Assembly (NCBI RefSeq): GCF_030246945.1
Contig: NZ_CP126742.1
Coordinates: 2,728,001-2,792,000, forward strand
Direction of reading: 5' to 3'
Length of the DNA stretch: 64,000 bases
Origin: Microbacterium sp. zg-Y1090
Lineage (GTDB): Bacteria; Actinomycetota; Actinomycetes; Actinomycetales; Microbacteriaceae
Below, one piece after another: positions 1 to 9,654 of this stretch. The notes under the pieces are model-generated. The model was not told the origin of the DNA, did no database searches, and saw only the letters and a program-made list of their open reading frames with translations. Numbering within the stretch: position 1 is the stretch's first letter; each line of letters starts with the position of its first letter. A program made the position numbers and the translations under genes.

Positions 1-76
1 GCAGCGCCTGCTCGATCTTCTCCTTGTTCTGCTCGAGGAACTGCTTGCTCTTGTTCACCACGTCGTCGATGCCCAT
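1..76 (-). CDS. Rv0909/MT0933-type small antitoxin-like protein (partial)
   Basis: Only the first 25 codons lie in the window; the gene runs off the left edge. The visible protein begins MGIDDVVNKSKQFLEQNKEK and continues as a lysine/glutamate-rich amphipathic helix. This resembles the N-terminus of the small actinobacterial Rv0909/MT0933 antitoxin-like family, which are short helical proteins annotated as putative type II antitoxins although a partner toxin is often missing. A good Shine-Dalgarno (AAGGGAG) precedes the ATG. The family call rests on recall of the N-terminal pattern; no partner toxin can be checked here. Confidence 0.6.
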   Translation of the reverse strand, partial: MGIDDVVNKSKQFLEQNKEKIEQAL

Positions 77-140
77 GAGGACTCCCTTGTCGGTGCGCGG
101 ACGATCCGCTCGCGTTCATCATCACCCCGCGCCCGAACGC

Positions 141-174
141 ACGAAACCCCCCGGATCGCTCCAGGGGGTTTCGT
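141..174 (-). terminator. Rho-independent terminator of tuf / str operon
   Basis: An 11-bp perfect stem (ACGAAACCCCC, 141-151, pairing with 164-174) with a 12-nt loop lies 17 bp past the tuf stop codon. It is G/C-rich with an A/T foot, as expected for an actinobacterial intrinsic terminator without a long U tract. It separates tuf from the antitoxin-like gene. Confidence 0.85.
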
Positions 175-191
175 GAAGGAACTCGAAAGAG

Positions 192-1385
192 TTACTTGAT
201 GATCTTGGTCACCGTGCCGGCGCCGACGGTGCGGCCACCCTCACGGATCGCGAAGCCGAGGCCCTCTTCCATGGCGATCGGCTGGATCAGCTCGACCGTC
301 ATGTCGGTGGTGTCACCGGGCATGACCATCTCGGTGCCCTCGGGCAGCGTGATGACACCGGTGACGTCCGTGGTGCGGAAGTAGAACTGCGGACGGTAGT
401 TCGTGTAGAAGGGGTTGTGACGGCCACCCTCCTCCTTCGAGAGGATGTACGCGGTGCCCTCGAAGTTGGTGTGCGGCGTGACCGAACCGGGCTTCACGAT
501 GACCTGGCCGCGCTCGACGTCGTCACGCTTGGTGCCGCGCAGGAGCAGACCACAGTTCTCGCCGGCCCAGGCCTCGTCGAGCTGCTTGTGGAACATCTCG
601 ATACCGGTGACGATCGTCTTCTGCGTCGGGCGCAGACCCACGATCTCGACCTCGGAGTTGATGGCCAGGGTGCCGCGCTCGGCGCGACCCGTGACGACCG
701 TGCCACGGCCGGTGATGGTGAAGACGTCCTCGACGGGCATGAGGAACGGCTTGTCCTTGTCACGCACCGGGTCGGGGATGGACTCGTCGACGGCCTCCAT
801 GAGCTCGACGATCGACTGAACCCACTTCTCGTCGCCCTCGAGAGCCTTCAGGCCCGAGACGCGCACGACGGGGGCGTTGTCGCCGTCGAAGTCCTGCGAG
901 GAGAGGAGCTCGCGCACCTCGAGCTCGACGAGCTCCAGGATCTCCTCGTCGTCGACCATGTCCGACTTGTTCAGCGCGACCAGCAGGTACGGCACGCCGA
1001 CCTGCTTGGCGAGCAGCACGTGCTCACGCGTCTGAGCCATGGGGCCGTCGGTCGCCGCGACCACGAGGATCGCGCCGTCCATCTGAGCGGCACCGGTGAT
1101 CATGTTCTTGATGTAGTCAGCGTGACCGGGCGCGTCGACGTGCGCGTAGTGACGCTTGGGGGTCTCGTACTCGACGTGCGAGATGTTGATCGTGATGCCG
1201 CGCTGACGCTCCTCGGGGGCCGAGTCGATCGACGCGAAGTCGCGCTGCACGTTGGTGGCCGACGGGTACTTGTCGGCGAGCACCTTGGAGATCGCCGCGG
1301 TCAGCGTGGTCTTGCCGTGGTCAACGTGACCGATGGTTCCGATGTTGACGTGCGGCTTGGTCCGCTCGAACTTGGCCTTAGCCAC
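192..1385 (-). CDS. tuf: Elongation factor Tu
   Basis: Translation elongation GTPase of 397 aa, full length, which delivers aminoacyl-tRNA to the ribosomal A site. The G1 motif GHVDHGKTT, the G3 motif DAPGH and the G4 motif NKSD are all intact, followed by the two beta-barrel domains and the usual C-terminus ending in TKIIK. The start is GTG, preceded by a strong AGGAGG (1391-1396) at 5 nt spacing. It is the last gene of the str operon (rpsL-rpsG-fusA-tuf), 152 bp behind fusA. That spacer is long enough to carry an extra promoter, and a TAGACT box at 1458-1463 (minus strand) is a possible -10, but no convincing -35 accompanies it. Confidence 0.99.
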   Translation of the reverse strand: MAKAKFERTKPHVNIGTIGHVDHGKTTLTAAISKVLADKYPSATNVQRDFASIDSAPEERQRGITINISHVEYETPKRHYAHVDAPGHADYIKNMITGAAQMDGAILVVAATDGPMAQTREHVLLAKQVGVPYLLVALNKSDMVDDEEILELVELEVRELLSSQDFDGDNAPVVRVSGLKALEGDEKWVQSIVELMEAVDESIPDPVRDKDKPFLMPVEDVFTITGRGTVVTGRAERGTLAINSEVEIVGLRPTQKTIVTGIEMFHKQLDEAWAGENCGLLLRGTKRDDVERGQVIVKPGSVTPHTNFEGTAYILSKEEGGRHNPFYTNYRPQFYFRTTDVTGVITLPEGTEMVMPGDTTDMTVELIQPIAMEEGLGFAIREGGRTVGAGTVTKIIK

Positions 1386-1537
1386 TGGGTCCTCCTCAGG
1401 ACAGTCGTGTAGTGCACGGGCGCTGGATTGCGACCGGGGCGCTACGGGGATTGGTTCAGTCTAGTAGACAGGTCGGTATTCAGTTGGGTGGATGCCGGGA
1501 GCTCACCGCGAAGGTGAGGCGAGCCCCGGCACCAGGG

Positions 1538-3652
1538 TTATTCGCCCTTGTTCTTCTGGACGATCTCGTCGGCCACGGCGCGGGGCACCTCGGCGTAGCT
1601 GTCGAACTCCATCGAGTAGACGGCGCGACCCGAGGTCTTCGAGCGCAGGTCTCCGATGTAGCCGAACATCTCCGACAGCGGCACCAGCGCCCGCACGACC
1701 TTGACGCCTGCGGCATCCTCCATCGACTGGATCTGGCCACGACGCGAGTTCAGGTCGCCGATGACGTCGCCCATGTACTCCTCGGGCGTACGCACCTCGA
1801 CGCTCATGAGCGGCTCGAGGATGACCGGGTTGGCCTTGCGCAGCGCTTCCTTGAAGCCCATGGAACCGGCGATCTTGAACGCCATCTCCGAGGAGTCGAC
1901 GTCGTGCGAAGCACCGTCGAGCAGCGTCGCCTTGACACCCACGATGGGGTAGCCGGCGAGCACGCCGACGTTCATCGCGTCCTGGAAGCCCTGGTTGGTC
2001 GGCTCGATGTACTCGCGCGGGATGCGGCCACCGGTGACCTTGTTCTCGAACTCGTACGTCTTGTCGGCCGTGACCTCGAGGGGCTCGATCGCGAACTGGA
2101 TCTTCGCGAACTGACCCGAGCCACCGGTCTGCTTCTTGTGGGTGTAGTCGTGACGCTCGACGGCCTTCTTGATCGTCTCGCGGTACGCCACCTGCGGCTT
2201 GCCGACGTTGGCCTCGACGCGGAACTCGCGCTTCATGCGGTCCACGAGGATGTCCAGGTGCAGCTCGCCCATACCCTTGATGACCGTCTGACCGGTCTCG
2301 GGGTTGAGCTCGGTGCGGAAGGTCGGGTCCTCCTCGGCGAGCTTCTGGATCGCCAGACCCAGCTTCTCCTGGTCGGCCTTCGTCTTCGGCTCGATCGCGA
2401 CCTCGATGACGGGCTCGGGGAAGGTCATCGACTCGAGCACGACCGGGGCGGCCGGGTCGGCGAGGGTGTCACCGGTGGTGGTGTCCTTCAGGCCGATGAC
2501 GGCGTAGATATTGCCCGCGGTGACCGAGTCGACCGGGTTCTCCTTGTTGGCGTGCATCTGGAAGATCTTGCCGATGCGCTCCTTCTTGCCCTTGGTGGAG
2601 TTGACCACCTGAGCGCCCGAGTCCAGGTGACCGGAGTACACGCGGATGTAGGTCAGGCGACCGAAGAAGGGGTGCACCGCGACCTTGAACGCCAGCGCGG
2701 CGAACGGGTCGTTGGCGTCGGGGTGACGCTCGATGATCTTCTCTTCGTCCTTGGGGTCGTGGGCCTCGATGGCCGGCACGTCCAGGGGCGAGGGGAGGTA
2801 GTCCACGACGGCGTCGAGCATGGGCTGCACGCCGCGGTTCTTGAACGCGGAGCCGCAGAGCACGGGGTACAGGTCACCGTTGACGGTGAGCTTGCGGATG
2901 GCGCCCTTGATCTCGGCGAGCGTGAGCTCCTCACCGGCGAAGTACTTCTCGAGCAGCGCCTCGTCGGTCTCGGCGACCGTCTCGAGCAGCTTCTCGCGGT
3001 ACTCGGCAGCGCGGTCGGCGAGGTCGGCGGGAATCTCCTGCACCTCGTACTTGGCGCCCATGGTGACGTCACCCTTGGAGTCGCCGGGCCAGACCAGCGC
3101 GCGCATCTCGACGAGGTCGATGACGCCGACGAAGTCGTTCTCGGCGCCGATGGGCAGCTGCAGCACGAGCGGCTTGGCGCCCAGGCGCTTGATGATGGTG
3201 TCGACCGTGAAGTAGAAGTCGGCGCCCAGCTTGTCCATCTTGTTGACGAAGCAGATGCGGGGGACGTCGTACTTGTCGGCCTGACGCCACACGGTCTCCG
3301 ACTGGGGCTCGACGCCCTCCTTGCCGTCGAAGACGGCGACGGCGCCGTCGAGCACGCGCAGCGAGCGCTCGACCTCGACCGTGAAGTCGACGTGGCCGGG
3401 GGTGTCGATGATGTTGATCTGGTTCTTGTTCCAGAAGCAGGTCACGGCGGCAGACGTGATCGTGATGCCGCGCTCCTTCTCCTGCTCCATCCAGTCGGTC
3501 GTCGAAGCGCCGTCGTGCGTCTCACCGAGCTTGTGGTTGACGCCCGTGTAGAACAGGATGCGCTCGGTCGTCGTCGTCTTGCCGGCATCGATGTGCGCCA
3601 TGATGCCGATGTTGCGGACCTTGTTGAGGTCGGTGAGCACGTCTTGTGCCAC
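1538..3652 (-). CDS. fusA: Elongation factor G
   Basis: Translocation GTPase of 704 aa that moves tRNA and mRNA through the ribosome after peptide-bond formation. The N-terminus carries [19 protein letters not shown] (G1), then DTPGHVDF (G3) and NKMDK (G4). Domains II-V follow, ending in an acidic/lysine tail (QKNKGE). The start is GTG with AAGGA about 8 nt upstream. It lies third in the str operon between rpsG (100-bp spacer with a stem-loop) and tuf. Length and domain order are normal for the family. Confidence 0.99.
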   Translation of the reverse strand: MAQDVLTDLNKVRNIGIMAHIDAGKTTTTERILFYTGVNHKLGETHDGASTTDWMEQEKERGITITSAAVTCFWNKNQINIIDTPGHVDFTVEVERSLRVLDGAVAVFDGKEGVEPQSETVWRQADKYDVPRICFVNKMDKLGADFYFTVDTIIKRLGAKPLVLQLPIGAENDFVGVIDLVEMRALVWPGDSKGDVTMGAKYEVQEIPADLADRAAEYREKLLETVAETDEALLEKYFAGEELTLAEIKGAIRKLTVNGDLYPVLCGSAFKNRGVQPMLDAVVDYLPSPLDVPAIEAHDPKDEEKIIERHPDANDPFAALAFKVAVHPFFGRLTYIRVYSGHLDSGAQVVNSTKGKKERIGKIFQMHANKENPVDSVTAGNIYAVIGLKDTTTGDTLADPAAPVVLESMTFPEPVIEVAIEPKTKADQEKLGLAIQKLAEEDPTFRTELNPETGQTVIKGMGELHLDILVDRMKREFRVEANVGKPQVAYRETIKKAVERHDYTHKKQTGGSGQFAKIQFAIEPLEVTADKTYEFENKVTGGRIPREYIEPTNQGFQDAMNVGVLAGYPIVGVKATLLDGASHDVDSSEMAFKIAGSMGFKEALRKANPVILEPLMSVEVRTPEEYMGDVIGDLNSRRGQIQSMEDAAGVKVVRALVPLSEMFGYIGDLRSKTSGRAVYSMEFDSYAEVPRAVADEIVQKNKGE

Positions 3653-3707
3653 GGGGTGTCCTTACGTTTCGTTGCGGATGTCGCGGGGGCCGGCACCGCC
3701 GTCGAGG

Positions 3708-3737
3708 CCGGGGGTCGGATCTGCATCCGACCCCCGG
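3708..3737 (-). other. Perfect stem-loop in rpsG-fusA spacer
   Basis: A 13-bp perfect stem (CCGGGGGTCGGAT at 3708-3720 pairing with 3725-3737) with a CTGC loop, in the 100-bp gap between rpsG and fusA. No U tract follows, so it is more likely a processing or attenuation element than a full terminator. Its function is inferred. Confidence 0.6.
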
Positions 3738-3752
3738 ACCGTCGACAGGGGT

Positions 3753-4223
3753 TTACCAGCGGTAGTGGGCGAAGGCGCGGTTCGACTCGGCCATCTTGTG
3801 GGTGTCCTCGCGGCGCTTGACCGCGGCACCCAGGCCGTTCGAGGCATCCAGGATCTCGTTCTGGAGGCGCTCGGTCATCGTCTTCTCACGACGACCCTTC
3901 GCGTAGCTGACCAGCCAGCGCAGGGCCAGCGTGTTGGCGCGGTGAGGCTTGACCTCGACCGGCACCTGGTAGGTCGAGCCACCGACACGGCGGCTCTTGA
4001 CCTCGAGCGTGGGGCGCACGTTGTCGAGCGCCTTCTTGAGCGTGGCCACGGCGTCCTGGCCGTTCTTGGCCTCGACGCCGCGCAGCGCGGTGTAGACGAT
4101 CGACTCGGCGAGCGACTTCTTGCCGTCGACGAGGATCTTGTTCACCAGCTGGCTGACGATCGGTGCGCCGTAAACCGGGTCGTTGACGACGGGGCGCTTC
4201 GGGGCGGGTCCCTTACGAGGCAT
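3753..4223 (-). CDS. rpsG: 30S ribosomal protein S7
   Basis: A 156-aa small-subunit protein that nucleates the 3' (head) domain of 16S rRNA. The sequence begins [19 protein letters not shown] and ends FAHYRW, the usual actinobacterial S7 ends. It has a basic N-terminal extension and the conserved [20 protein letters not shown] block. The ATG lies 5 bp after the rpsL stop codon and has only a weak Shine-Dalgarno in the rpsL tail, so translational coupling to rpsL is likely. Confidence 0.98.
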   Translation of the reverse strand: MPRKGPAPKRPVVNDPVYGAPIVSQLVNKILVDGKKSLAESIVYTALRGVEAKNGQDAVATLKKALDNVRPTLEVKSRRVGGSTYQVPVEVKPHRANTLALRWLVSYAKGRREKTMTERLQNEILDASNGLGAAVKRREDTHKMAESNRAFAHYRW

Positions 4224-4228
4224 CTAAC

Positions 4229-4597
4229 TCAACCCTTCTTCGCACCGTAGCGGCTGCGAGCCTGCTTACGGTTCTTGACGGCCTGGGTGTCCAGGGCGCC
4301 GCGGACGATCTTGTAGCGCACACCCGGCAGGTCCTTCACACGACCGCCGCGCACGAGCACGAGCGAGTGCTCCTGCAGGTTGTGGCCCTCGCCGGGGATG
4401 TAGGCGGTGACCTCGGTGCCGTTGCGGAGCTTGACACGGGCGACCTTGCGCATGGCCGAGTTCGGCTTCTTGGGCGTGGTCGTGTAGACGCGGGTGCAGA
4501 CCCCGGCCTGCTGCGGGTTCGCCTTCAGCGCGGGAGCCTTGGTCTTGACGACCTTCGGCGAGCGCCCCTTGCGAACCAACTGCTGAATGGTTGGCAC
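4229..4597 (-). CDS. rpsL: 30S ribosomal protein S12
   Basis: A 122-aa decoding-centre protein. The start was set at the GTG encoding [13 protein letters not shown] because AAGGAGAG lies just upstream and all S12 proteins begin here. The frame stays open for 57 further codons upstream, but those are non-coding leader. The conserved blocks [19 protein letters not shown] and [10 protein letters not shown] are intact. The lysine in TPKKPNS is wild type at the classical streptomycin-resistance site, so the sequence looks streptomycin-sensitive. It is the first gene of the str operon. Confidence 0.98.
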   Translation of the reverse strand: MPTIQQLVRKGRSPKVVKTKAPALKANPQQAGVCTRVYTTTPKKPNSAMRKVARVKLRNGTEVTAYIPGEGHNLQEHSLVLVRGGRVKDLPGVRYKIVRGALDTQAVKNRKQARSRYGAKKG

Positions 4598-4800
4598 GTT
4601 CTCTCCTTGTTGTGCTGCACGGTGACAGCGTCGTGGTTTCACCACAGATCCACCGGCGCGGCGCGAAGCGGCCGAACGTTTCGAGGGTGGATATGCCGTG
4701 GGGGTGGCCTGTTCGCAGGCCGGTCCCTCAGGTGCGGCGCGTCCCGACCCCGTTCCGTGCCATGGCACGACGCAGGGCGCGCAATGCGCACACCCGATCC

Positions 4801-4829
4801 ATGATACGTCGCGCCCGGGTGCCGGTCAA
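4801..4829 (-). promoter_or_regulatory. str operon promoter
   Basis: On the minus strand, -35 TTGACC (4824-4829), a 17-bp spacer and -10 TATCAT (4801-4806). This is a strong match to the housekeeping sigma-70/SigA consensus, and it would start transcription near 4794, giving a leader of about 197 nt before rpsL. The leader contains GGCCTGTTCGCAGGCC-type and TGCCATGGCA palindromes. The -35 lies only 12 bp past the stop codon of the upstream FHA gene. Confidence 0.75.
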
Positions 4830-4840
4830 ACGAGGCTCTC

Positions 4841-6472
4841 TCAGGCGTCGGCGCGCACGAGGCGGAACACAGCGTCGCCCAGCAGGAACCTCTCCCCCGG
4901 CGCCAATTCCGCACCCGGGTCCGCCTCCACCTCCGTGCCCATGAGGGTCGGCAGGAGCACGCCGTTGGTGGACCCGAGGTCGGTGACCCGCCAGCGGTCG
5001 CCCGCGAGCTCGAGCCGCGCGTGGGTCTTGGAGACGGTGCGGGTGTCGTCGGGGACGGCCACGAGCTGCGCGCCGCGGTATGCGGGGTCGCCCGCAGGCT
5101 GGCGGCCGAGGATGACGACGTCGGCGGTCAGGTCGATGCCCGGTCCGGATGCCGGCTGCAGCGTCCACCGGGCGCGGCGGCGGCGCGTGAGCACCGTCTC
5201 CTCGGCGAAGTCCTCATGGGAGGATGCGGGATCGGTCTGCGCCGCGGCCACCAGGGCGGAGCGCGGTGCTCCCGCCACGGGTGCGCCGGCGACCGCGGAG
5301 ACCTCGTCTGCAGTGTCGAGGGGGAACTCGGGGCCGGGACCGGCGGGCGTGCGCGGTGTGCCCACCGGCGCGCGGGTGACGGCGGGGAAAGAGGGGTCGA
5401 TGTCGACGGGTGAGGTGCGCAGCGACGTCACCGGCGCCGTGGGCACGCGCGGCGGCGTGGCGGGCACCGCACCACCGGAGCGAGCGCGCTCGGGTCCGGT
5501 GCTGCCGTCCTCCGCCAGCGGCGGGAGCCCGGTGGGGACGGCACGCGCGGCGATCGGATCGCCCTGCGGCGGCTGCGAGATCGCCGACACCTCATCGAAG
5601 CCGCTGGCCCACCGCTCGTCGAACGCCTGAGCGGCGGGCGCTGCCGGCTCGCCGGTGGGCGTCCACGGCACCGCCCCGGCGCCATCTGCGGGGCGCTCCG
5701 GCGGGGGCGCGAACCGATCATCCGGCATGGCGTCCGACGCGACGACGGCGACCGGCGCCGTGTGCAGACCGGGGAGCGCCGGGGCCGGAGCGGAAGCCGG
5801 GAACGATGTCGGGGGCGCCCAGGCCGACGCCGCCGCATCCCCGATCGCGGCGGCATCCGCGATCGCGGCATCCATCGCCGCTCCCTCCGCCGACTCGGGG
5901 ACCGCCGACGCCGGGACGGCAGGCGCAGTTCCTGCGGCCGGCTGCGCCCACGGATCGGGCTCGACGGACGCGACCGCGGCTGAGCGGTGAGGCTCGGGGG
6001 CGGGGGCGGCGTACCGTTCGGCGCGCGCGGGCGGCAGGGTGCCGCCGGAGGCTTCGACGTCGCGCGTGCGGGCGTAGACGGGCGCCGAGACGGTGTCCGT
6101 GCGCTGCCAGCGGGCCACGCCGAACCCGACGACGCTGGCCCACACCGGGAAGAGCACGGCGGCCAGAGCCGTCATGCCGCCGCCCAGACCGAAGCCGCGG
6201 TTGATGCGGTGCACGGCCACGATGGTCGCGACCCAGAAGGCGATCCATCCGAGCACCGGCACGAGCACCAGCAGGAACAGCCAGCCCGACATGCCCGCGA
6301 CCATCAGCAGGGTGATCTGGTTGACGATCGGCACCCAGGCGCGCCACTGCTCCTGGCCGATCTTGCCGAACACCGCGGAGAGCCCGAGGGCGGTCCAGAT
6401 GTAGACGGCGACGGTGGGGATGACCGCGACGAGCAGGATCAGCACGAACACGGCGGGAGAGACGTCGGACAC
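4841..6472 (-). CDS. Membrane-anchored FHA-domain protein
   Basis: A 543-aa protein in three parts. Residues ~1-120 hold about four hydrophobic helices resembling the small DUF5684-like membrane module. Residues ~125-420 are a low-complexity Ala/Pro-rich cytoplasmic linker. Residues ~440-535 form a forkhead-associated domain with the signature residues GR, SKTHARL and DLGSTNGV. FHA domains bind phosphothreonine, so a role in Ser/Thr-kinase signalling at the membrane is likely, but no kinase gene is visible here. The gene runs leftward and ends 12 bp before the str promoter, with no terminator seen, so read-through into rpsL is possible. Confidence 0.85.
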   Translation of the reverse strand: MSDVSPAVFVLILLVAVIPTVAVYIWTALGLSAVFGKIGQEQWRAWVPIVNQITLLMVAGMSGWLFLLVLVPVLGWIAFWVATIVAVHRINRGFGLGGGMTALAAVLFPVWASVVGFGVARWQRTDTVSAPVYARTRDVEASGGTLPPARAERYAAPAPEPHRSAAVASVEPDPWAQPAAGTAPAVPASAVPESAEGAAMDAAIADAAAIGDAAASAWAPPTSFPASAPAPALPGLHTAPVAVVASDAMPDDRFAPPPERPADGAGAVPWTPTGEPAAPAAQAFDERWASGFDEVSAISQPPQGDPIAARAVPTGLPPLAEDGSTGPERARSGGAVPATPPRVPTAPVTSLRTSPVDIDPSFPAVTRAPVGTPRTPAGPGPEFPLDTADEVSAVAGAPVAGAPRSALVAAAQTDPASSHEDFAEETVLTRRRRARWTLQPASGPGIDLTADVVILGRQPAGDPAYRGAQLVAVPDDTRTVSKTHARLELAGDRWRVTDLGSTNGVLLPTLMGTEVEADPGAELAPGERFLLGDAVFRLVRADA

Positions 6473-6593
6473 GATGATCAGGGGCGCTGGGGAGCGCCCG
6501 CACCTCCTTCCCGGCGGGTTGTGCGGTGCGACACCGCGCTTCGAGATGCCTCCACCCTAGGGCGCGCGGCAGCGCCGCTGTGCGCAGCGGGCA

Positions 6594-7286
6594 TCACGCG
6601 GGCTCCGCTCCATCGAGACCGGAGTCGAGCCCGGGGCCGGGGTCGGGTCCGAAGGGCGCGTCGAGCGAACGGGTGAGCTCGTCGAGCATCGCGGCGACCT
6701 GGGGCTCGACGTACTGGGCGACCCCGGCCTGGATGCGCAGACGGTGCCGCAGCAGCACGGCGCAGATCTCGCGGCCGATCATGTTGGCGTAGTCGTCGGC
6801 CAGACCCACCTCCTGGCGCAGGGCGGCCTTCGCTTCGGGGGTGAGCGGCGGGAGGTCGGGGACGTCGGCGTCGGCCTGCTCCGCCATGCCGGCGAGGGTG
6901 AACAGGAACGGGGCGCCGGGAACAGGCTCCGGATCCAGCGGCAGTCCTTCGAACTCGGGCTCGAGGTTCTCGGCGGGCCGATAGCTGCGCGCGCGGTTGC
7001 GGGCCGCCTGCTGGTCGAGCTCCGCCTGCAGGAGCGGCAGGTTCTGCGCGGTGTATGCGGCCACCGCGCCATCGACGATCGCCTTGATGCGGGTGGACAG
7101 GCCGTGCTGCACACCGTGCGGCACATCGGAGCCGAGCCCCGCCGCCGACAGCACGGGCGAGCCGAAGCAGCGACGGCACGGGGCCACGCGCCCGCGGTGA
7201 GTGGCCGGCTCCCAGCGGGGAAGCCAGCGCAGCCAGGCATCCACGGCCTGGCCGACCTGCGTCTCGAGCGAGCGCTCCACGGTCAC
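6594..7286 (-). CDS. Conserved hypothetical protein with CxxC motif
   Basis: A 230-aa soluble protein that I do not recognise. It begins VTVERSLETQVGQAVDAWLR and has a single CRRC motif near residue 38, then a mostly helical, acidic Leu/Ala-rich body and a Pro/Gly/Asp-rich tail. GTG at 7286 was chosen as the start because coding-like sequence begins there and an AGGCGAGA precedes it; the next GTG (7280) is an alternative. It is co-directional with the two membrane-protein genes upstream, 55 bp downstream of the closer one. Confidence 0.7.
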   Translation of the reverse strand: MTVERSLETQVGQAVDAWLRWLPRWEPATHRGRVAPCRRCFGSPVLSAAGLGSDVPHGVQHGLSTRIKAIVDGAVAAYTAQNLPLLQAELDQQAARNRARSYRPAENLEPEFEGLPLDPEPVPGAPFLFTLAGMAEQADADVPDLPPLTPEAKAALRQEVGLADDYANMIGREICAVLLRHRLRIQAGVAQYVEPQVAAMLDELTRSLDAPFGPDPGPGLDSGLDGAEPA

Positions 7287-7341
7287 ATTCTCGCCTGTGC
7301 GCGCCCGGGGCGCACGGTGCGCCCCGCCGTGACCGCGCCGA

Positions 7342-7812
7342 TCACTCGTCCTCGTCGCTCTCCCACGGCCAGCGCGGTCGCTCCGCCCGCGTGCGCACGA
7401 GCGCCACGGCCGACCACCCCGCCACGGCTGCCGCGAGGGCCAGCACGACCGAGAACCACGACAGCACGAAGCTGCCGATCGCCGCCGTGAGGGCCGACGA
7501 CGGGACACCCCCGAGCACGGCGCCCACCACCAGGCCCAGGAGGTATCCGAGGAAGCCCAGCAGGGCCGAGACGAACGCGGCACCGTAGGACGGGCGCGCC
7601 GAGCGCAGCATCACCACCAGGCCCACCGCGATCGCGCCGGCGGACACGGCCATCGCCACGACTCCCGGCAGCGGACCGGCGCCGGGGGCTTCGAGCACGT
7701 CCCGGGACGTCACGAGGCTCGTCACGCCCAGCCCTGCGATCGCGAGGGCGAGATAGCCGACGAGCGCGAGGGCCACCGCCGTCGCCGGCGGGACCCCCTG
7801 ACGCTCGGACAT
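7342..7812 (-). CDS. Four-helix integral membrane protein (DUF6121-like)
   Basis: A 156-aa protein with four predicted transmembrane segments (roughly residues 8-30, 48-68, 76-100, 108-132) and a short, charged cytoplasmic tail ending ESDEDE. It resembles the DUF6121 family of Microbacteriaceae; this is recall, and no function is known. The ATG overlaps the stop of the upstream gene as TGATG, so the two are translationally coupled. A GTG one codon earlier could serve instead. Confidence 0.7.
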   Translation of the reverse strand: MSERQGVPPATAVALALVGYLALAIAGLGVTSLVTSRDVLEAPGAGPLPGVVAMAVSAGAIAVGLVVMLRSARPSYGAAFVSALLGFLGYLLGLVVGAVLGGVPSSALTAAIGSFVLSWFSVVLALAAAVAGWSAVALVRTRAERPRWPWESDEDE

Positions 7813-8924
7813 CACTGGCGGTAGAGCTGCGGCCCGGCCTCGAGGGTGCGCTCGTACTCGCGCTGCGCCTCGGCGTTGAGCTCGGTGACTCGACGGCCGC
7901 GTGCGGCGACCCAGGCGCCGAACCAGATCGTCAGCTCACGTCCCAGGATGAACGCGGTGGCGGCCAGCGGCACGAGCAGCTGGCTCTCGACCAGCGCCGC
8001 ACCCTGGGAGGCCGTGAGCGTCCAGAACGGCGCATCCATCAGCTGGCCGAGCAGGTGACCGCCGTAGGCGGCGACACCGACCAGCAGGCCGAAGATGACC
8101 CACAGGCCCCAGCGGCCGCGGTTGATGATCGCGCCGAGCAGCCAGAACGCCAGGAAGAACGAGATGACCGGCATCCACAGCGCCCAGGTCGTGAGCGCGC
8201 CGAGCGTGACCTCGACGAGGTTCTCCTCGGTGATGTCACCGGCGATCGCGGCGAAGCCGAGCCAGGCTGCTAGGTACAGGGCGCCGAACGCCACCGCCGC
8301 GAGCAGGCCGATCGCTCCGGCGGCGCCCCGGTTGCCCCGCGGACGCGGCGCCTCGGGCGCCTGCACGAAGATGGGCTGCGGCCCGGGCGCTGCCGGGTAG
8401 GCGTCGGGAGCGGCCGTGTCATATGCCGTCGCGGCAGGGGCGTCGTATGCCGTCGCCGCGGGCACCTCGGCCGCCGGCGAGGCCGCAGGGGCGTCGTACG
8501 CGGCCGCTGCGGGCGGCTCGTAGGCCGTCGTCGCGGGGGCGTCGTAGCTGACGGCCGCCACCTCGCGGTCGGTCTCGTACGTCTCTGCCCGCTCGTCGCG
8601 GGCGAACGTCTCGGACCGGTCGCCGGCCGCCCCTGCGGTGGCGGCGGGTGCGGCGTCGCTGAGGTCGCGCACCGGCGCCACGGGGTCGGCGGGGTCGTAG
8701 CCCGCCGCGGCGTAGTCGTCTTCGGTGGGCTCGTAGTCCGGCGACAGCGGGTCTGCGGTGCGGGGGGCGTCGGCGTTCGTCGACGCCGGCTCGGCCGGGT
8801 AGCCGTCGGCCACCGCGTCGCGCCCGGCGGCTTCGGCATCGGCCAGACCCTCGTGGGCGCGCCCGACGACGTCGTCCACCGTGGTGGGTTCCTCCACCGG
8901 CTCGCCGTACTTGGGGTCGGTCAT
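7812..8924 (-). CDS. Membrane protein with long Ala/Pro-rich N-terminal domain
   Basis: A 370-aa protein. Residues 1-195 are acidic, disordered and Ala/Pro/Tyr-rich with a degenerate AYDAPAA repeat. Residues ~200-345 hold four hydrophobic helices, followed by a short basic/acidic tail. The start was placed at MTDPKYGEP because GGGAGGAG lies about 8 nt upstream; the open frame extends 11 codons further without a ribosome binding site. It is coupled to the downstream four-helix protein gene through TGATG. No catalytic motif is seen, and a scaffold or signalling role would be speculation. Confidence 0.75.
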   Translation of the reverse strand: MTDPKYGEPVEEPTTVDDVVGRAHEGLADAEAAGRDAVADGYPAEPASTNADAPRTADPLSPDYEPTEDDYAAAGYDPADPVAPVRDLSDAAPAATAGAAGDRSETFARDERAETYETDREVAAVSYDAPATTAYEPPAAAAYDAPAASPAAEVPAATAYDAPAATAYDTAAPDAYPAAPGPQPIFVQAPEAPRPRGNRGAAGAIGLLAAVAFGALYLAAWLGFAAIAGDITEENLVEVTLGALTTWALWMPVISFFLAFWLLGAIINRGRWGLWVIFGLLVGVAAYGGHLLGQLMDAPFWTLTASQGAALVESQLLVPLAATAFILGRELTIWFGAWVAARGRRVTELNAEAQREYERTLEAGPQLYRQ

Positions 8925-9057
8925 GGGATGCACTCCTCCCGCGGAGGCACACGCCACCGCAGTGGAGAGGCTAACGCGCGCGAACCCCTCACCCGCGCAG
9001 GCGTGCCGCCGTGTGTCGCACTCCGATGCGAGCGGATGCCCGATCTAGAGTTGCGGC

Positions 9058-9654
9058 ATGGCTGACCCGACGCCCACCCGGAGGGCCGCGCGCGCCTGCT
9101 CCCTCGCCGCCCTCGCCCTCGCCGCCGCGACGCTGGGCGGCTGCGCGGCGGAGCAGCCCGCCCCGGCATCCACCGTCGTCGCCACTCCCCCTGCCGCGAC
9201 GAGCACGCCCACGCCGTCGGCCACGCCGCTGCCGGGGGCGGCCGACCTGCCGCGCGACTGCCGCGCGATCGTGTCGGGGTCGGTGCTGGCGCAACTGGGC
9301 GACACCCCGCTGAACGACCCCGCGTTCGCGGACACCGGCACCCAGCCGGACGGCACCCTCGTGTGCGTCTGGGGCGCTGCCGACGCCGCGACGACGAACC
9401 TCCGCACCGTCATCTCCGCCGTCGAGCACAACCCGACGATGGATGCCCTCAACGGCCTCGTCGCCGAGGATGAGTACCTCTGCTACCAGCCCGACGAGGG
9501 CGTGCGCTGCGAGAAGAGCTGGCAGAACGAGCGGTACCCGGTGACCGACGGACGCACGCTGTACTACCGCGAGGGCGTGCTGATCGACACGACCTACTCC
9601 AACCTGGCACCCACCGGCTTCACCGACGCCGTCGTCGAGGCCGTGTTCGGCTGA
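9058..9654 (+). CDS. Putative lipoprotein with four-cysteine domain
   Basis: A 198-aa exported protein. A signal peptide ends in the lipobox LGGC (Cys about residue 30), followed by a Pro/Thr/Ala linker to about residue 60. A compact ~135-residue domain follows, with cysteines in DCRAI, LVCVWG, YLCYQ and VRCEK contexts. The ATG follows a TAGAGT box by 7 nt, suggesting a leaderless transcript. The gene converges with the next one, the two stop codons abutting as TGATCA. That neighbour carries the same cysteine pattern, so the two appear to be diverged paralogues. Function unknown. Confidence 0.8.
   Translation: MADPTPTRRAARACSLAALALAAATLGGCAAEQPAPASTVVATPPAATSTPTPSATPLPGAADLPRDCRAIVSGSVLAQLGDTPLNDPAFADTGTQPDGTLVCVWGAADAATTNLRTVISAVEHNPTMDALNGLVAEDEYLCYQPDEGVRCEKSWQNERYPVTDGRTLYYREGVLIDTTYSNLAPTGFTDAVVEAVFG

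Noticed and set aside
4598..4768. N-terminal extension of S12 by 57 codons
   Set aside because: S12 always starts at the PTIQQL region, a ribosome binding site is positioned there, and the extension lies in the transcribed leader between promoter and gene.
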